Origin: Scatosoma sp045643825
GTDB lineage: Bacteria > Bacillota > Clostridia > Christensenellales > Borkfalkiaceae
DNA: 54,282 nucleotides
Assembly (NCBI GenBank): GCA_045643825.1
Contig: JAZRFV010000062.1
Coordinates: forward strand, 1-54,282
Reading direction: 5' to 3'
Positions 15,517 through 24,129 of this stretch are shown one piece after another. The stretch's first letter is position 1. Each line of letters starts with the position of its first letter. The notes below the pieces were generated by a model that saw only the letters and a list, made by a program, of their open reading frames with translations, searched no databases and was not told the origin of the DNA. The position numbers and the translations under genes are program-made.

Positions 15517-17238
15517 ATGGATTATCAGGCGAATTATCAAGAATGGTTAAACAATCCCGTTTTATGTGAAGAAGGTAAGGCAGAACTGATTGCATTACAG
15601 GGGAATGAGAAGGAATTAGAATATCGTTTTGGCGGTGAAATGGAATTTGGTACGGCAGGTATGCGCGGTGTAATCGGCTATGGTATCAATATGATGAACA
15701 TTTACACCGTAATGCGCGCAACACAAGGCTTGGCAGAATGGATTAAAACGCTTTCTGCGGAAGAACAAGCGCAAGGCGTCGTTATTTCCTATGATACGAG
15801 AAGAAAATCGGAGGAATTTGCAAAGGTAGCCGCAGGTGTTTTGGCGAAGAACGGTATTAAGGCATACCTTTTTGACGATGTACATCCCGTACCGATGCTT
15901 TCGTATGCAGTGCGTTATTTGGGTACAATTGCAGGTATTATGATTACTGCAAGTCACAACCCCAAGGAATATAATGGTTATAAGGTATATGGGGCGGACG
16001 GCGCACAAATGTCCCCCGAGGATACGGCAAAGGTTGTTTCCTATATCAACCAAATCAAAGATTATCTTTCCGTGACAGCGGATGAAGATAGTTCTTTGAT
16101 TGTACCTGTGCCCAAAAAATTGGATGAGGATTATATCGAGGAATTATCCAAACTCACTCTTTCCAAGAAAGCGGTAGAGGAATGCGGTAAGGATTTGAAG
16201 TTAGTGTATACCCCCGTTCATGGTAGCGGTTATGTGCCCGTAACGACCATTTTGAAAAAACTTGGTATCAATACCACGGTGGTAGAGGCGCAAACGACGA
16301 AAGATACAGAATTCTCTACTGTAAAAGTGCCTAATCCCGAGTACAAGGAAACCCTTTCAATGGGTATTGCCCTTGCAAATGAGATCAATGCGGACGTTGT
16401 ATTTGGTACGGATCCCGACTCCGACCGTCTTGGTGTAGCTTTGAAGGACGAAAATGGCGAATTTGTCGCTCTTTCGGGCAACCAAGTAGGTATTTTGTTG
16501 CTTGATTATATTTTGACTAGACTGTCTGAAGATAACGCAATGCCGAGCAATGCCGCTGTGGTAAAATCCTTCGTAACGACGGGTATGGCGAAGGCGCTTT
16601 GCGATGATTACGGGGTGACCTTGTACGAAACACCCGTAGGCTTTAAATTTATCGGCGAGAAAATTAAGCAATGGGAACGCGATAACAAGCATACCTACAT
16701 ATTCGGCTTTGAAGAATCGTGTGGGTATTTACGCGGTACGCATGCAAGGGATAAGGATGCCGTGGTTGCCTCGATGCTTTGTGCAGAAATGGTTTGCTAC
16801 TACACCTATATCGGCAAAACCGTTTATGGAAGATTGCAAGAAATCTATGCAAAATACGGCTACGTATTGGATAAAAACGTTTCCATTCAATATTCGGGCT
16901 TGAATGCCATGAAGGAAATGAATGCGGTGGTGGATGCATTGAAGAGTATGAGGCCGACCGACTTCGCAGGGATTACGGTAGAGGCAATCCGTGATTACAG
17001 CGCGGCAAAGCGTACTGTTTTGGCAAATGGTACGGTAGAGGCTATGGATATTCCGAAATGCAACTGTGTATATTACGAGCTGGCAGGCGGTTCCTTTGTG
17101 TGTGTTCGTCCCAGCGGTACCGAGCCGAAGTTGAAGATTTATTATTCGTTAAAGGCGAAGGACGAATCTGCGGCAAATGCAAAGCTTGTTGAATTGCAAA
17201 AGGATGTCAACGCAATGCTTGAAAAAGCGAAAAACTAA
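15517..17238 (+). CDS. phosphoglucomutase/phosphomannomutase family
   Basis: A 573-residue alpha-D-phosphohexomutase that interconverts hexose 1- and 6-phosphates, linking glycogen, cell wall sugars and glycolysis. The phosphoserine loop TASHNP has Ser146. The Mg loop is DPDSDR, the sugar-binding loop is GFEESCGYL, and the C-terminal phosphate loop is RPSGTEPK. The length fits the PgcA-type long form. The start is the ATG at 15517 with GGAGGG four bases upstream; the ATG at 15505 has none. In this genome it could also take sugar 1-phosphate from the GH94-type phosphorylase at 36800. Confidence 0.95.
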   Translation: MDYQANYQEWLNNPVLCEEGKAELIALQGNEKELEYRFGGEMEFGTAGMRGVIGYGINMMNIYTVMRATQGLAEWIKTLSAEEQAQGVVISYDTRRKSEEFAKVAAGVLAKNGIKAYLFDDVHPVPMLSYAVRYLGTIAGIMITASHNPKEYNGYKVYGADGAQMSPEDTAKVVSYINQIKDYLSVTADEDSSLIVPVPKKLDEDYIEELSKLTLSKKAVEECGKDLKLVYTPVHGSGYVPVTTILKKLGINTTVVEAQTTKDTEFSTVKVPNPEYKETLSMGIALANEINADVVFGTDPDSDRLGVALKDENGEFVALSGNQVGILLLDYILTRLSEDNAMPSNAAVVKSFVTTGMAKALCDDYGVTLYETPVGFKFIGEKIKQWERDNKHTYIFGFEESCGYLRGTHARDKDAVVASMLCAEMVCYYTYIGKTVYGRLQEIYAKYGYVLDKNVSIQYSGLNAMKEMNAVVDALKSMRPTDFAGITVEAIRDYSAAKRTVLANGTVEAMDIPKCNCVYYELAGGSFVCVRPSGTEPKLKIYYSLKAKDESAANAKLVELQKDVNAMLEKAKN

Positions 17239-17265
17239 CTTTTTGAAACAAAACTTATCCACAAT

Positions 17266-17313
17266 AAAACCCTCAAAAATGTGCAAAACTCATTTTTTTG
17301 AGGGTTATTTTTT
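17266..17313 (+). terminator. terminator after the phosphohexomutase gene
   Basis: AAACCCTCAAAAA pairs with TTTTTTTGAGGGTT around a ~13-nt loop, followed by ATTTTTTA. Confidence 0.85.
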
Positions 17314-17384
17314 ACAAAAAAATAGCGTATTTTTGTGCAAATTAACAAAATTTTCGTATAAAAAATATTTTTTAAGTCAAAAGC

Positions 17385-17412
17385 TTGACAAAAGTTTGAT
17401 AATATATATAAT
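17385..17412 (+). promoter_or_regulatory. promoter of the largest secreted protein gene
   Basis: TTGACA (17385-17390) and TATAAT (17407-17412), 16-bp spacer. The start codon is 185 bp downstream. Confidence 0.85.
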
Positions 17413-17418
17413 ATATAA

Positions 17419-17597
17419 CACTATCAAATACTGCATTATTGTCGATTATTGTACACAAAACAATCAATATTTTCGATTACTATTATCGATTTTAGTGTAG
17501 AAATGATGCAGTTGGCTGTGCCAATGTAAATAAAATGACAGGGTTTGAAAATGTTGAGAGGCGTTTTCTAAAAATATGGAAAAAGGAGGTACTTCTT
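17419..17597 (+). promoter_or_regulatory. structured long 5' leader
   Basis: This untranslated stretch has an 11-bp stem, ACTGCATTATT (17430-17440) with AATGATGCAGT (17502-17512), enclosing three TCGATT direct repeats. A TTGGC/GCCAA hairpin follows at once (17512-17524). AAGGAGG at 17583-17589 ends it. I cannot assign it to a riboswitch class; in particular it lacks the GEMM signatures often found upstream of surface protein genes. Confidence 0.45.
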
Positions 17598-20500
17598 TTG
17601 AAATTTTTTGACAAAATGAGAAAATGTGGAATTCGTATTGCAGCGATTATTTTTTGCTGCTGTGTATCCATGCTCTTTGCGGTGAATATTAGATATGCTG
17701 TTACCGCAGAGGAAGCGGCTGGCGAAGGGACGGAGACGGTGGAACCCGTTGGACATAGATGCGCGTTTTTTACCTCGACGAGCGACTATGCCGTAGACCT
17801 TGGCGGTGTAGACAGTCAAGCTTGGGCGGTTTTGGTTGGAAATTATGCGAACGCTCCAGAGGACTACTTCGTTGCGGATTATCCTGCATGCGCTTATTTG
17901 TGCTTGACGGAAAACATCACTTGGGATGAAACGGTGTATATTCCTCAAAACTTGCATATTGGTATCTGCTTGAATGGGTATAGCCTTGATTGTGATTTCC
18001 AATACTCGACGAAGGGTGAATGTGGCGTCTATGTGTTTGACTGTTCTGATATTCACGCTTGTGAGGTTGTTGCGGAAGATACCATCTATATGCCTGCATT
18101 AAACCAGGATATCGTTGATTTTATGCCGTATTGGGCAATGGCTCGTGCTGGTGTACCCTCGATGTCGAATATGTACGTTGCATTGAGTGAAGACGTTACG
18201 TTTGGCAAATATTGGAAGGGATTCATGAGTGATGGCGACAATTTGACCATTTGCTTGAACGGGAATAGGGTAATTAATTCGGAAACGCTTACGATAAATG
18301 GTGGCAATTTGACGCTTATTGATTGTCAGCCGGATAAACCTTGCAATTATTTCGTGGGTAACGATTCGGAGGATAGTCGTGCAATTGATCTTGGTACCTA
18401 TACCGCTTCGGAATTTGCTGATTTCGTGGCATCTATCAATGCGTTTGATACCGAATTGACGGAAAAGTATGCGGTACATTTCAGCTTGAAGGGTAGCGTA
18501 ACTTCTTCGGAAACGATTGTTATCCCTGAAAACGTATACTTGGCGGTATGTACTAATGGGTATAAAATGAATGCGAAGGTGCAATTGCCTGAAAGTGGCA
18601 ATGGCGGTTTCTATACGCTTGACTGCGCAAGCACGCATGATTGTAAGAGTGCCTTCACTACTGTACCTTATATATCGCAGGATTTGATTGACTTCTTGCC
18701 CATTTGGTCGGCATGTGGTGGCGCAATGGGTACTGCGTTCAATACTACGGCGGTTGCTCTTGCCAGTGACGTAACGTTTGGTAGCGCTTGGCAGGGCTAC
18801 GGCGAAGGGATGAACATTAGCATTTGTACCTGCGGCTTTGAAGTGTCGAATACCAATATTTTTGCGGGGAGTGTAGCAATTGTAAATTGTTCGAACGATG
18901 AGGTTTGTCGTGTTTGCAATCCTCTTAGTGGCGTAAAGAGCATTTCTTTGTTCGAATTGCCTGACGATACCGAAGGTCTCTATGTGGAAGAAATCTTGCA
19001 AAAGGGCTCCAGCACGGAGGTTATTACGAAGAAGGCAATTGACTGCTTCACCTCGTATACGGATGAAAACGGCGTATTTATCGGCGACGGCTCGGGCAAT
19101 ACGAAGTATATGTTCACCTTGCAAAGTGATATTAAGCTTGCAAAAACGTTGGTGATTCCTGAAGGGATGGAGGTACATATTTGTTTGAACGGTTATTCCT
19201 TGGAAGGACCTCGCATTATTTTCTATAAGGAAAAACCTGACGTTATTGGCGTATTTACCATTGAATATGGCGGAAGCTTGTCTATCCACGATTGTTCTGC
19301 TGCTGGTACGGGTACGATTATTACCGGTATAAAGGATGCAATTGCGGAAACGGAAGAAGGTTGGGATTTCTCGGGTTTAAGCGTTTTGGTGGCGTTTAGC
19401 GTAACAAACGCTGGCTCGTTTACGATGAACGGCGGCAATATGGCGTCGATGATTGGGGTGCTTAACCTTGGCGACGTAACCATTAACGGCGGTAACATTG
19501 GTGGTGCACTTGCAGGTATCGTAGATGCGACTTCCATTGGTTACACTGGAGTTGTAGATGTCGCTTCAACCCCCACGGTGACGATGAATGGTGGCTCTGT
19601 TTCCAGTGCGTTGGCGGGGATTGCAATGTCGACTGGTGAGGTTGTATTAAACGGCGGTGAAATCAGAAGCTTATACACAGGGGTTGCCCTGGGCGTTAAT
19701 CTTAATGAGGAGTCGGTTAAAGATGCCGATGCAAGTTTAACGATTAACGGCGGTACGATCAACTATAGCGAATCGGTTGCAGAAGTCTTTATTGCCACGG
19801 GTTTGACCGATGCTTTAAAAGTTGATATTCAGAACATGAAGGATACCTTGGTTGTTGAGGATACCATTGCTATTTATGTAAACGGTACTGTGGAAATGAA
19901 CGGCGACTTCGAAGTCGTGTATTCGGAACTTTTCTTGGAGGCACAGGAAAGAGCTGCCGCGGAGGATACGCAGAAACGTCAAGACGCGGCGGATGCTAAC
20001 CTTGCGGAAGGGGAAGAATCTACCCCCGTAGAACCTACCGAGTATCTTTCTATGGATTTCATGCTCATAGATGGTGCAACGATTGACGTATCGGAAAATG
20101 CAAATCTTGAAGACGAATACCTTGTATCAACAAATAAATCGGGTCTAGTAATCGCAACGGGTGCTGAATCGGGTACCTTTGTTGCACCCAAAGGGTATGC
20201 TACGGTTTTCAATGCCAATGACGAATTGATTTTTGTTAATTTAAGCGAATTTGGCTTGACTGCACTTCCTGCAAAGGTTGCAGGTGCAACAGCAAGCACC
20301 AGTGGTTTGATTATGTTGAACTTCTACGTGCAGTTTGATGCGATGTTTCTTAACAATCCTGATGCAAGGGTGCTTATCAAAACGCCTACGAAAACCTATT
20401 CTTATACGGTTGCACAAGGCACCAAGAGTGGCTCCTATTATATTTATAGTATTGGTATCAGTGCGAAGGATTACAAGCAGAAGGTAACGTGTGCATTCTC

Positions 20501-21131
20501 GATGCCTGTTCAATTGTCTAACGATTCGCCTGCGCAAACCTTTACCTGGCATGGTTATGATTGCAGTATCGAATATTACCTTAACTACTTGTTATCTCAA
20601 TCCAATGAAAAGGTAAGAAATGTTGCAGCGGCGATGTTGGATTACTGTATGACGGCAAGCGTTCACTTTGGTACCTCGGAAGAATATTCTTATACGGAAG
20701 GAATGCAAGAGGTTGTTGCGGACGTTGATTTGGAGGCATTGGCACCTTATAAACCTTTACGTGATACGGAAAGAGGTGAGCACGCGAAGATTGCTGGTAC
20801 GACCTTGTTCTTGCAATCGGCGACGACGCTTCGTATTTATTTCGTGGTGGATGCTGGAGTAGACATTAGTATGGTGTCCTGTACGATTGATGGGAAATCG
20901 ATTACACCTACGCATTACTCTGGGTATTATTATTACGTTGAAATTACAAATATTTCTGCAAAGGATTTGGGCACGGCGCACGAAATCAATATCGATGGAG
21001 ATATTATGGTGTATAGCGCGATGAGTTACACTTATCAAGCATTGGCAAAAAGGGTGGAAAGCACGGAGCTTACCGCGGCAAAGATGTTGTACCTCTATTA
21101 TAAAGCTGCAGTTGCGTACAGCAATCGATAA
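17598..21131 (+). CDS. large secreted repeat protein with beta-helix-like core
   Basis: 1177 residues from a TTG start at 17598, chosen because AGGAGG lies eight bases upstream; the ATG at 17535 has no site. A basic N terminus and hydrophobic segment (AAIIFCCCVSMLFAV) form the signal peptide. Residues 50-500 hold three to four imperfect repeats of the type DITLxxTxxIPxxxxIxICLNGYSL, each ending in a Cys-containing phrase (FDCSDIHAC, LDCASTHDC). Residues 600-800 have MNGG/INGG coils typical of a parallel beta-helix. From about 906 (20313) a C-terminal domain has YYIYSIGISAKDY and VAAAMLDYCMTAS, a module I associate with many clostridial secreted proteins. No sorting motif or membrane tail. Confidence 0.85.
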   Translation: MKFFDKMRKCGIRIAAIIFCCCVSMLFAVNIRYAVTAEEAAGEGTETVEPVGHRCAFFTSTSDYAVDLGGVDSQAWAVLVGNYANAPEDYFVADYPACAYLCLTENITWDETVYIPQNLHIGICLNGYSLDCDFQYSTKGECGVYVFDCSDIHACEVVAEDTIYMPALNQDIVDFMPYWAMARAGVPSMSNMYVALSEDVTFGKYWKGFMSDGDNLTICLNGNRVINSETLTINGGNLTLIDCQPDKPCNYFVGNDSEDSRAIDLGTYTASEFADFVASINAFDTELTEKYAVHFSLKGSVTSSETIVIPENVYLAVCTNGYKMNAKVQLPESGNGGFYTLDCASTHDCKSAFTTVPYISQDLIDFLPIWSACGGAMGTAFNTTAVALASDVTFGSAWQGYGEGMNISICTCGFEVSNTNIFAGSVAIVNCSNDEVCRVCNPLSGVKSISLFELPDDTEGLYVEEILQKGSSTEVITKKAIDCFTSYTDENGVFIGDGSGNTKYMFTLQSDIKLAKTLVIPEGMEVHICLNGYSLEGPRIIFYKEKPDVIGVFTIEYGGSLSIHDCSAAGTGTIITGIKDAIAETEEGWDFSGLSVLVAFSVTNAGSFTMNGGNMASMIGVLNLGDVTINGGNIGGALAGIVDATSIGYTGVVDVASTPTVTMNGGSVSSALAGIAMSTGEVVLNGGEIRSLYTGVALGVNLNEESVKDADASLTINGGTINYSESVAEVFIATGLTDALKVDIQNMKDTLVVEDTIAIYVNGTVEMNGDFEVVYSELFLEAQERAAAEDTQKRQDAADANLAEGEESTPVEPTEYLSMDFMLIDGATIDVSENANLEDEYLVSTNKSGLVIATGAESGTFVAPKGYATVFNANDELIFVNLSEFGLTALPAKVAGATASTSGLIMLNFYVQFDAMFLNNPDARVLIKTPTKTYSYTVAQGTKSGSYYIYSIGISAKDYKQKVTCAFSMPVQLSNDSPAQTFTWHGYDCSIEYYLNYLLSQSNEKVRNVAAAMLDYCMTASVHFGTSEEYSYTEGMQEVVADVDLEALAPYKPLRDTERGEHAKIAGTTLFLQSATTLRIYFVVDAGVDISMVSCTIDGKSITPTHYSGYYYYVEITNISAKDLGTAHEINIDGDIMVYSAMSYTYQALAKRVESTELTAAKMLYLYYKAAVAYSNR

Positions 21132-21142
21132 GGAGGTGTATT

Positions 21143-21289
21143 ATGAAAAAATATTTTGAAATAGAAATAGACATCTTTATGCTTCCAACCGAGGATATTA
21201 TACGTACCTCGCCAGACGGTGGTGATGATCCTTGGAATCCTGGTGGCGACCTTGGTGAAGATGAATTACCGTTCATGCCCGCCGATTAA
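21143..21289 (+). CDS. 48-residue acidic peptide, family member 1
   Basis: A short ORF 11 bp after the large secreted protein gene, with a perfect AGGAGGT site six bases before the ATG. It reads MKKYFEIEIDIF, then an E-D-I-I-R-T-S segment, then a Gly/Asp/Pro-rich tail with one Trp (DDPWNPGGD). It is exactly 48 residues, like the peptide at 40408-40554, and shares the start MKxYxExEI and the core xxDI[IV]xxS. No signal peptide. The ribosome binding site, the spacing and the relative strongly support a real gene. Function unknown; a co-produced or modified peptide is possible. Confidence 0.75.
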   Translation: MKKYFEIEIDIFMLPTEDIIRTSPDGGDDPWNPGGDLGEDELPFMPAD

Positions 21290-21315
21290 TATTCAACTAA
21301 ACAGTATTTAAATAT

Positions 21316-21351
21316 AAGTACCTCAAAGGCCGTTTGGTTTTTGAGGTACTT
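21316..21351 (+). terminator. hairpin after the first 48-residue peptide gene
   Basis: AAGTACCTCAAA (21316-21327) and TTTGAGGTACTT (21340-21351) form a perfect 12-bp stem. No strong T-run follows, so it may stabilise the mRNA end or act with the next hairpin. Confidence 0.6.
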
Positions 21352-21399
21352 ATCCGTTAACAGCAAAAAAAGAACAATTAATACTTTTATAAGATATTG

Positions 21400-21428
21400 T
21401 AAGGACGCAGAAATGCGTCTTTTTCTTT
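21400..21428 (+). terminator. terminator in the 21290-21702 gap
   Basis: GACGCA and TGCGTC with a GAAA tetraloop, followed by TTTTTCTTT. The rest of this 413-bp gap holds the promoter at 21605-21633 and otherwise AT-rich sequence in which I see nothing. Confidence 0.88.
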
Positions 21429-21604
21429 GGGGACAGTAAAAAAACTCTTTCATATTTCTCTATGCTTCTTCCAAAATATTATATAAACGGTGAAGAAGAG
21501 TAAAAAATATCGAAAATGGGTAGATTCGGGGGAAAATTGGTTATCAATGAACAATTTTGCTTATTTTGTAACAAATTTTATAAATAAGAAGAACATTTTT
21601 TGTA

Positions 21605-21633
21605 TTGTAATCATTTTTTAAATAAGGTAAAAT
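21605..21633 (+). promoter_or_regulatory. promoter of the second secreted protein gene
   Basis: TTGTAA (21605-21610) and TAAAAT (21628-21633), 17-bp spacer, 69 bp before the start codon. Confidence 0.7.
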
Positions 21634-21702
21634 AGTATTATGAAATTATTATAGGCAATTTCTACACGATTTTAACAAATCTAATTTCACAAGGAGGAAA
21701 TT

Positions 21703-23730
21703 ATGAAAAGAAAACTTTTTAACAAAATTACCGCAACTGCAATGTCTTTGTTTGCTTGTGCGACTTGTTTAGGTGTGGCTACGTTGAGCAATGTGGATGG
21801 CCTAGCAGAGGATAATGCAAACGTAACGTTAGGCTATACGTTGACGGCAAGAACGCACAACAGTGGGGCTTCTGGACTTGCTGGCGATGTTCATGCGGAA
21901 GAGGTTTGTTATCCGGATAAGGGTTTAACGGGTATTGAATTAATGTCGAATATGACATATAGCAATACGACGACCGATACAAACTATACACCTGTTGGCG
22001 GTTATGGCATACATTATCAACAATCGCTTACGTTGAAGGTCGATGATGTGATTGACATGAGCGAACCTGTAGAATTTTATTTCTCGCCTTATATATCTAC
22101 ATATCACGAATCGCATCGTTTCGTAATGGGCGTTTCAGATGATCCCAAAACGGAAGTTGCACCAAAAGTTGGGGGTTGGGCAAAACGTGGTTTTAACGCT
22201 TCTTCTGACGCAAACTATATTTATTGGGATATGGCATTGAACACGCGTTGGAACGTTGATGAAATCAACCAAGCGGTAGGTCCTGCGTTTCAAACGATCT
22301 ATTCCAATGAAGCTATGAATACGAATAAAGAGGACTACTCGTTAAATAGTATTAGTTCCTACAAATCGTCGGCTCGTCTTGGTGGCGGTATACTTGCTCG
22401 TGCTTTTTATGGCGCTACATATAACAATAAAACGAATACTCCGTTAATTAAGGCAACCATTGAATTTACGGAAGAAACGATGATTTTATGTTTGGAAGAT
22501 GTCTATGCGGAAGATATTACAAAATGCGCTTGTGGCGGAACGCACGACTTAACTGTAGATACTGGGATGGATACGGGCGCTAAATGTTATTATAGACAAA
22601 CGATGAACCTTGAGGATATTGGCTTTACTTATGGTGAAAGCAAATTGAATTTGTATTTTGGTTATTATAACGCGTATGCTGAAAACTCTTCAGCGGCAGC
22701 GCAAGCAAATGGCACGCTTCCCATGAGCTTAAAGTTGTATAACTACAAGAACGGCGAATTCAAGAATTTCGGCGTAAAAGCTGGTAAGGAAGAAATGTCG
22801 ATTACGGCTAACGACGAAATTGTACTCGCTGACGTGATGGACATCCAATATTTCGATGGCGTGGCTACTCCTACGGCTACCATTTCCTATGCAAGCTCCA
22901 ACGAAGCAATCGCAACCATCGTTGATGGTAAGGTTGTACCTACGGCAAACACCTTTGGCGGCGAGGTAACGATTACGGCAACTGCTTCCACGGGCGAAAC
23001 CGCAAGCTTTAAGGTAATCGTTGATGCAAACACCGTAACCTTGAACGGTGAAGTGATTGCCGCAGGCGATACCTATACCATTTTGGAAGGCTTGTACGCA
23101 GGCAATAAGGTTTTGGTTGGGTATATGATGGATGGTGAGTTGTACGCAGTTGGCGATACCATCACGCTTACGAAAGACGTTGTTTTGGAAGAAGTAACCA
23201 TCGATTTCACGATGCTTTATGGTGCAAGCGTTCGTTTGGATGCAACCGCAAGTATTCGTTTTACGGCGATCATTAACACGGCTGACTTTGCTGCATTGGA
23301 AACTTTGGTTGGTGCAAACAACGTAAGCTATGGCATGATGCTTGCTGCAGCAGGGAAGACCTACGATATCAACAGTAAGAACGATAACTTCAAAACGTCT
23401 ACCTATGAAAACAGCTACACCTTGTATAGTGCTGTTATGAAGGGTATCCCTGAAGCGGATTACACGACGGAGTTGATTGCACAGGCATACCTTAAGGTGA
23501 CCTATGCGGATGGTGACGAAGCTACCATTTCTTCGCTCCTCGCTGATAAGAAAGCTGGAGACGTAAAGGAATCCAACGTACGTTCTCTTGCAGACGTTGC
23601 AACGGCTGCTTACAACGATAGACAAGCAACGGAAGGCGGTCTTTATCTTTATGAAATTAGCGAAGGCTCGTACAGCCCTTATACGGCGGAACAGTTGGCT
23701 GAACTCGTAAAATATATCCCTGCAAACTAA
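21703..23730 (+). CDS. secreted protein with Ig-like (Big_2) and xRF-GIP C-terminal domain
   Basis: 675 residues with a signal peptide (MKRKLFNKITATAMSLFAC, cleavage near residue 35) and a perfect AGGAGG site. Residues 40-355 are a beta-rich region, perhaps a carbohydrate-binding jelly roll. Residues 365-450 form a Big_2-type Ig domain (SYASSNEAIATIVDGKVV). The C-terminal domain from 504 (23212) has ASIRF, AVMKGIP, TTELIAQAYL and VRSLADVA; it is clearly homologous to the C-terminal part of the protein at 40565-42661. No anchor motif. It is the first gene of a run leading to the glycan locus. Confidence 0.85.
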   Translation: MKRKLFNKITATAMSLFACATCLGVATLSNVDGLAEDNANVTLGYTLTARTHNSGASGLAGDVHAEEVCYPDKGLTGIELMSNMTYSNTTTDTNYTPVGGYGIHYQQSLTLKVDDVIDMSEPVEFYFSPYISTYHESHRFVMGVSDDPKTEVAPKVGGWAKRGFNASSDANYIYWDMALNTRWNVDEINQAVGPAFQTIYSNEAMNTNKEDYSLNSISSYKSSARLGGGILARAFYGATYNNKTNTPLIKATIEFTEETMILCLEDVYAEDITKCACGGTHDLTVDTGMDTGAKCYYRQTMNLEDIGFTYGESKLNLYFGYYNAYAENSSAAAQANGTLPMSLKLYNYKNGEFKNFGVKAGKEEMSITANDEIVLADVMDIQYFDGVATPTATISYASSNEAIATIVDGKVVPTANTFGGEVTITATASTGETASFKVIVDANTVTLNGEVIAAGDTYTILEGLYAGNKVLVGYMMDGELYAVGDTITLTKDVVLEEVTIDFTMLYGASVRLDATASIRFTAIINTADFAALETLVGANNVSYGMMLAAAGKTYDINSKNDNFKTSTYENSYTLYSAVMKGIPEADYTTELIAQAYLKVTYADGDEATISSLLADKKAGDVKESNVRSLADVATAAYNDRQATEGGLYLYEISEGSYSPYTAEQLAELVKYIPAN

Positions 23731-23760
23731 TGCATAGTCGGTCTATATAAGGAGAATCTT

Positions 23761-24063
23761 ATGAAAAAGAAATGGATTGCATTATTGATGACGGTCATGG
23801 CGACTTGTCTTGTTTGCTCTTGTATGAATAAAGGCGGAGAGAACTCCGAGGTGGAAAGTCAGCAGTATTCTTCCGTACAATCTACCGAAAAGGAAAGCTC
23901 TTCGATAAAGAATGAAAGCTCCTCTCAAAAACCCGAGGAATCTACCTCGCAAGGCGGTGAAAACTCGGAAACGCCTGACAGTTCTTCTTCCTCTTCTACC
24001 AGTTTAAACGGCGGTAGATTGGAAGGTGACAACGACATTGATTGGTCGGCTGCTCAAAACTAA
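23761..24063 (+). CDS. small Ser-rich lipoprotein
   Basis: 100 residues with a lipoprotein signal (MKKKWIALLMTVMATCLVCS; the lipobox Cys is Cys21 in VCSCMN). A low-complexity Ser/Glu/Gln linker fills most of the rest. The end NDIDWSAAQN is short, acidic and has one Trp, a faint echo of the tails of the two 48-residue peptides. AAGGAG lies eight bases before the ATG. It sits 30 bp after the secreted protein gene and is followed by a hairpin. Function unknown; probably surface-exposed on a flexible stalk. Confidence 0.75.
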   Translation: MKKKWIALLMTVMATCLVCSCMNKGGENSEVESQQYSSVQSTEKESSSIKNESSSQKPEESTSQGGENSETPDSSSSSSTSLNGGRLEGDNDIDWSAAQN

Positions 24064-24076
24064 ATAATCGAAATAT

Positions 24077-24101
24077 CCCTGCCGAAAATCCTTCGGCAGG
24101 G
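24077..24101 (+). terminator. intercistronic hairpin
   Basis: CCCTGCCGAA (24077-24086) and TTCGGCAGGG (24092-24101) form a perfect 10-bp stem without a T-run. It could be a partial terminator or an mRNA stabiliser between the lipoprotein and the next gene. Confidence 0.65.
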
Positions 24102-24129
24102 GTAGAACACGTATTAAAAAGGTATAAAA

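Noticed and set aside
17419..17597. c-di-GMP (GEMM) riboswitch upstream of the large secreted protein
   Set aside because: The conserved GEMM segments and the tetraloop-receptor are not present.
18099..19289. Minus-strand ORF of 396 residues inside the large secreted protein gene
   Set aside because: Shadow of the plus-strand gene; low-complexity basic composition, no ribosome site and no recognisable domain.
21430..21600. Short AT-rich ORFs before the second secreted protein gene
   Set aside because: No ribosome site, no relative in the window, and composition as expected for AT-rich intergenic DNA.
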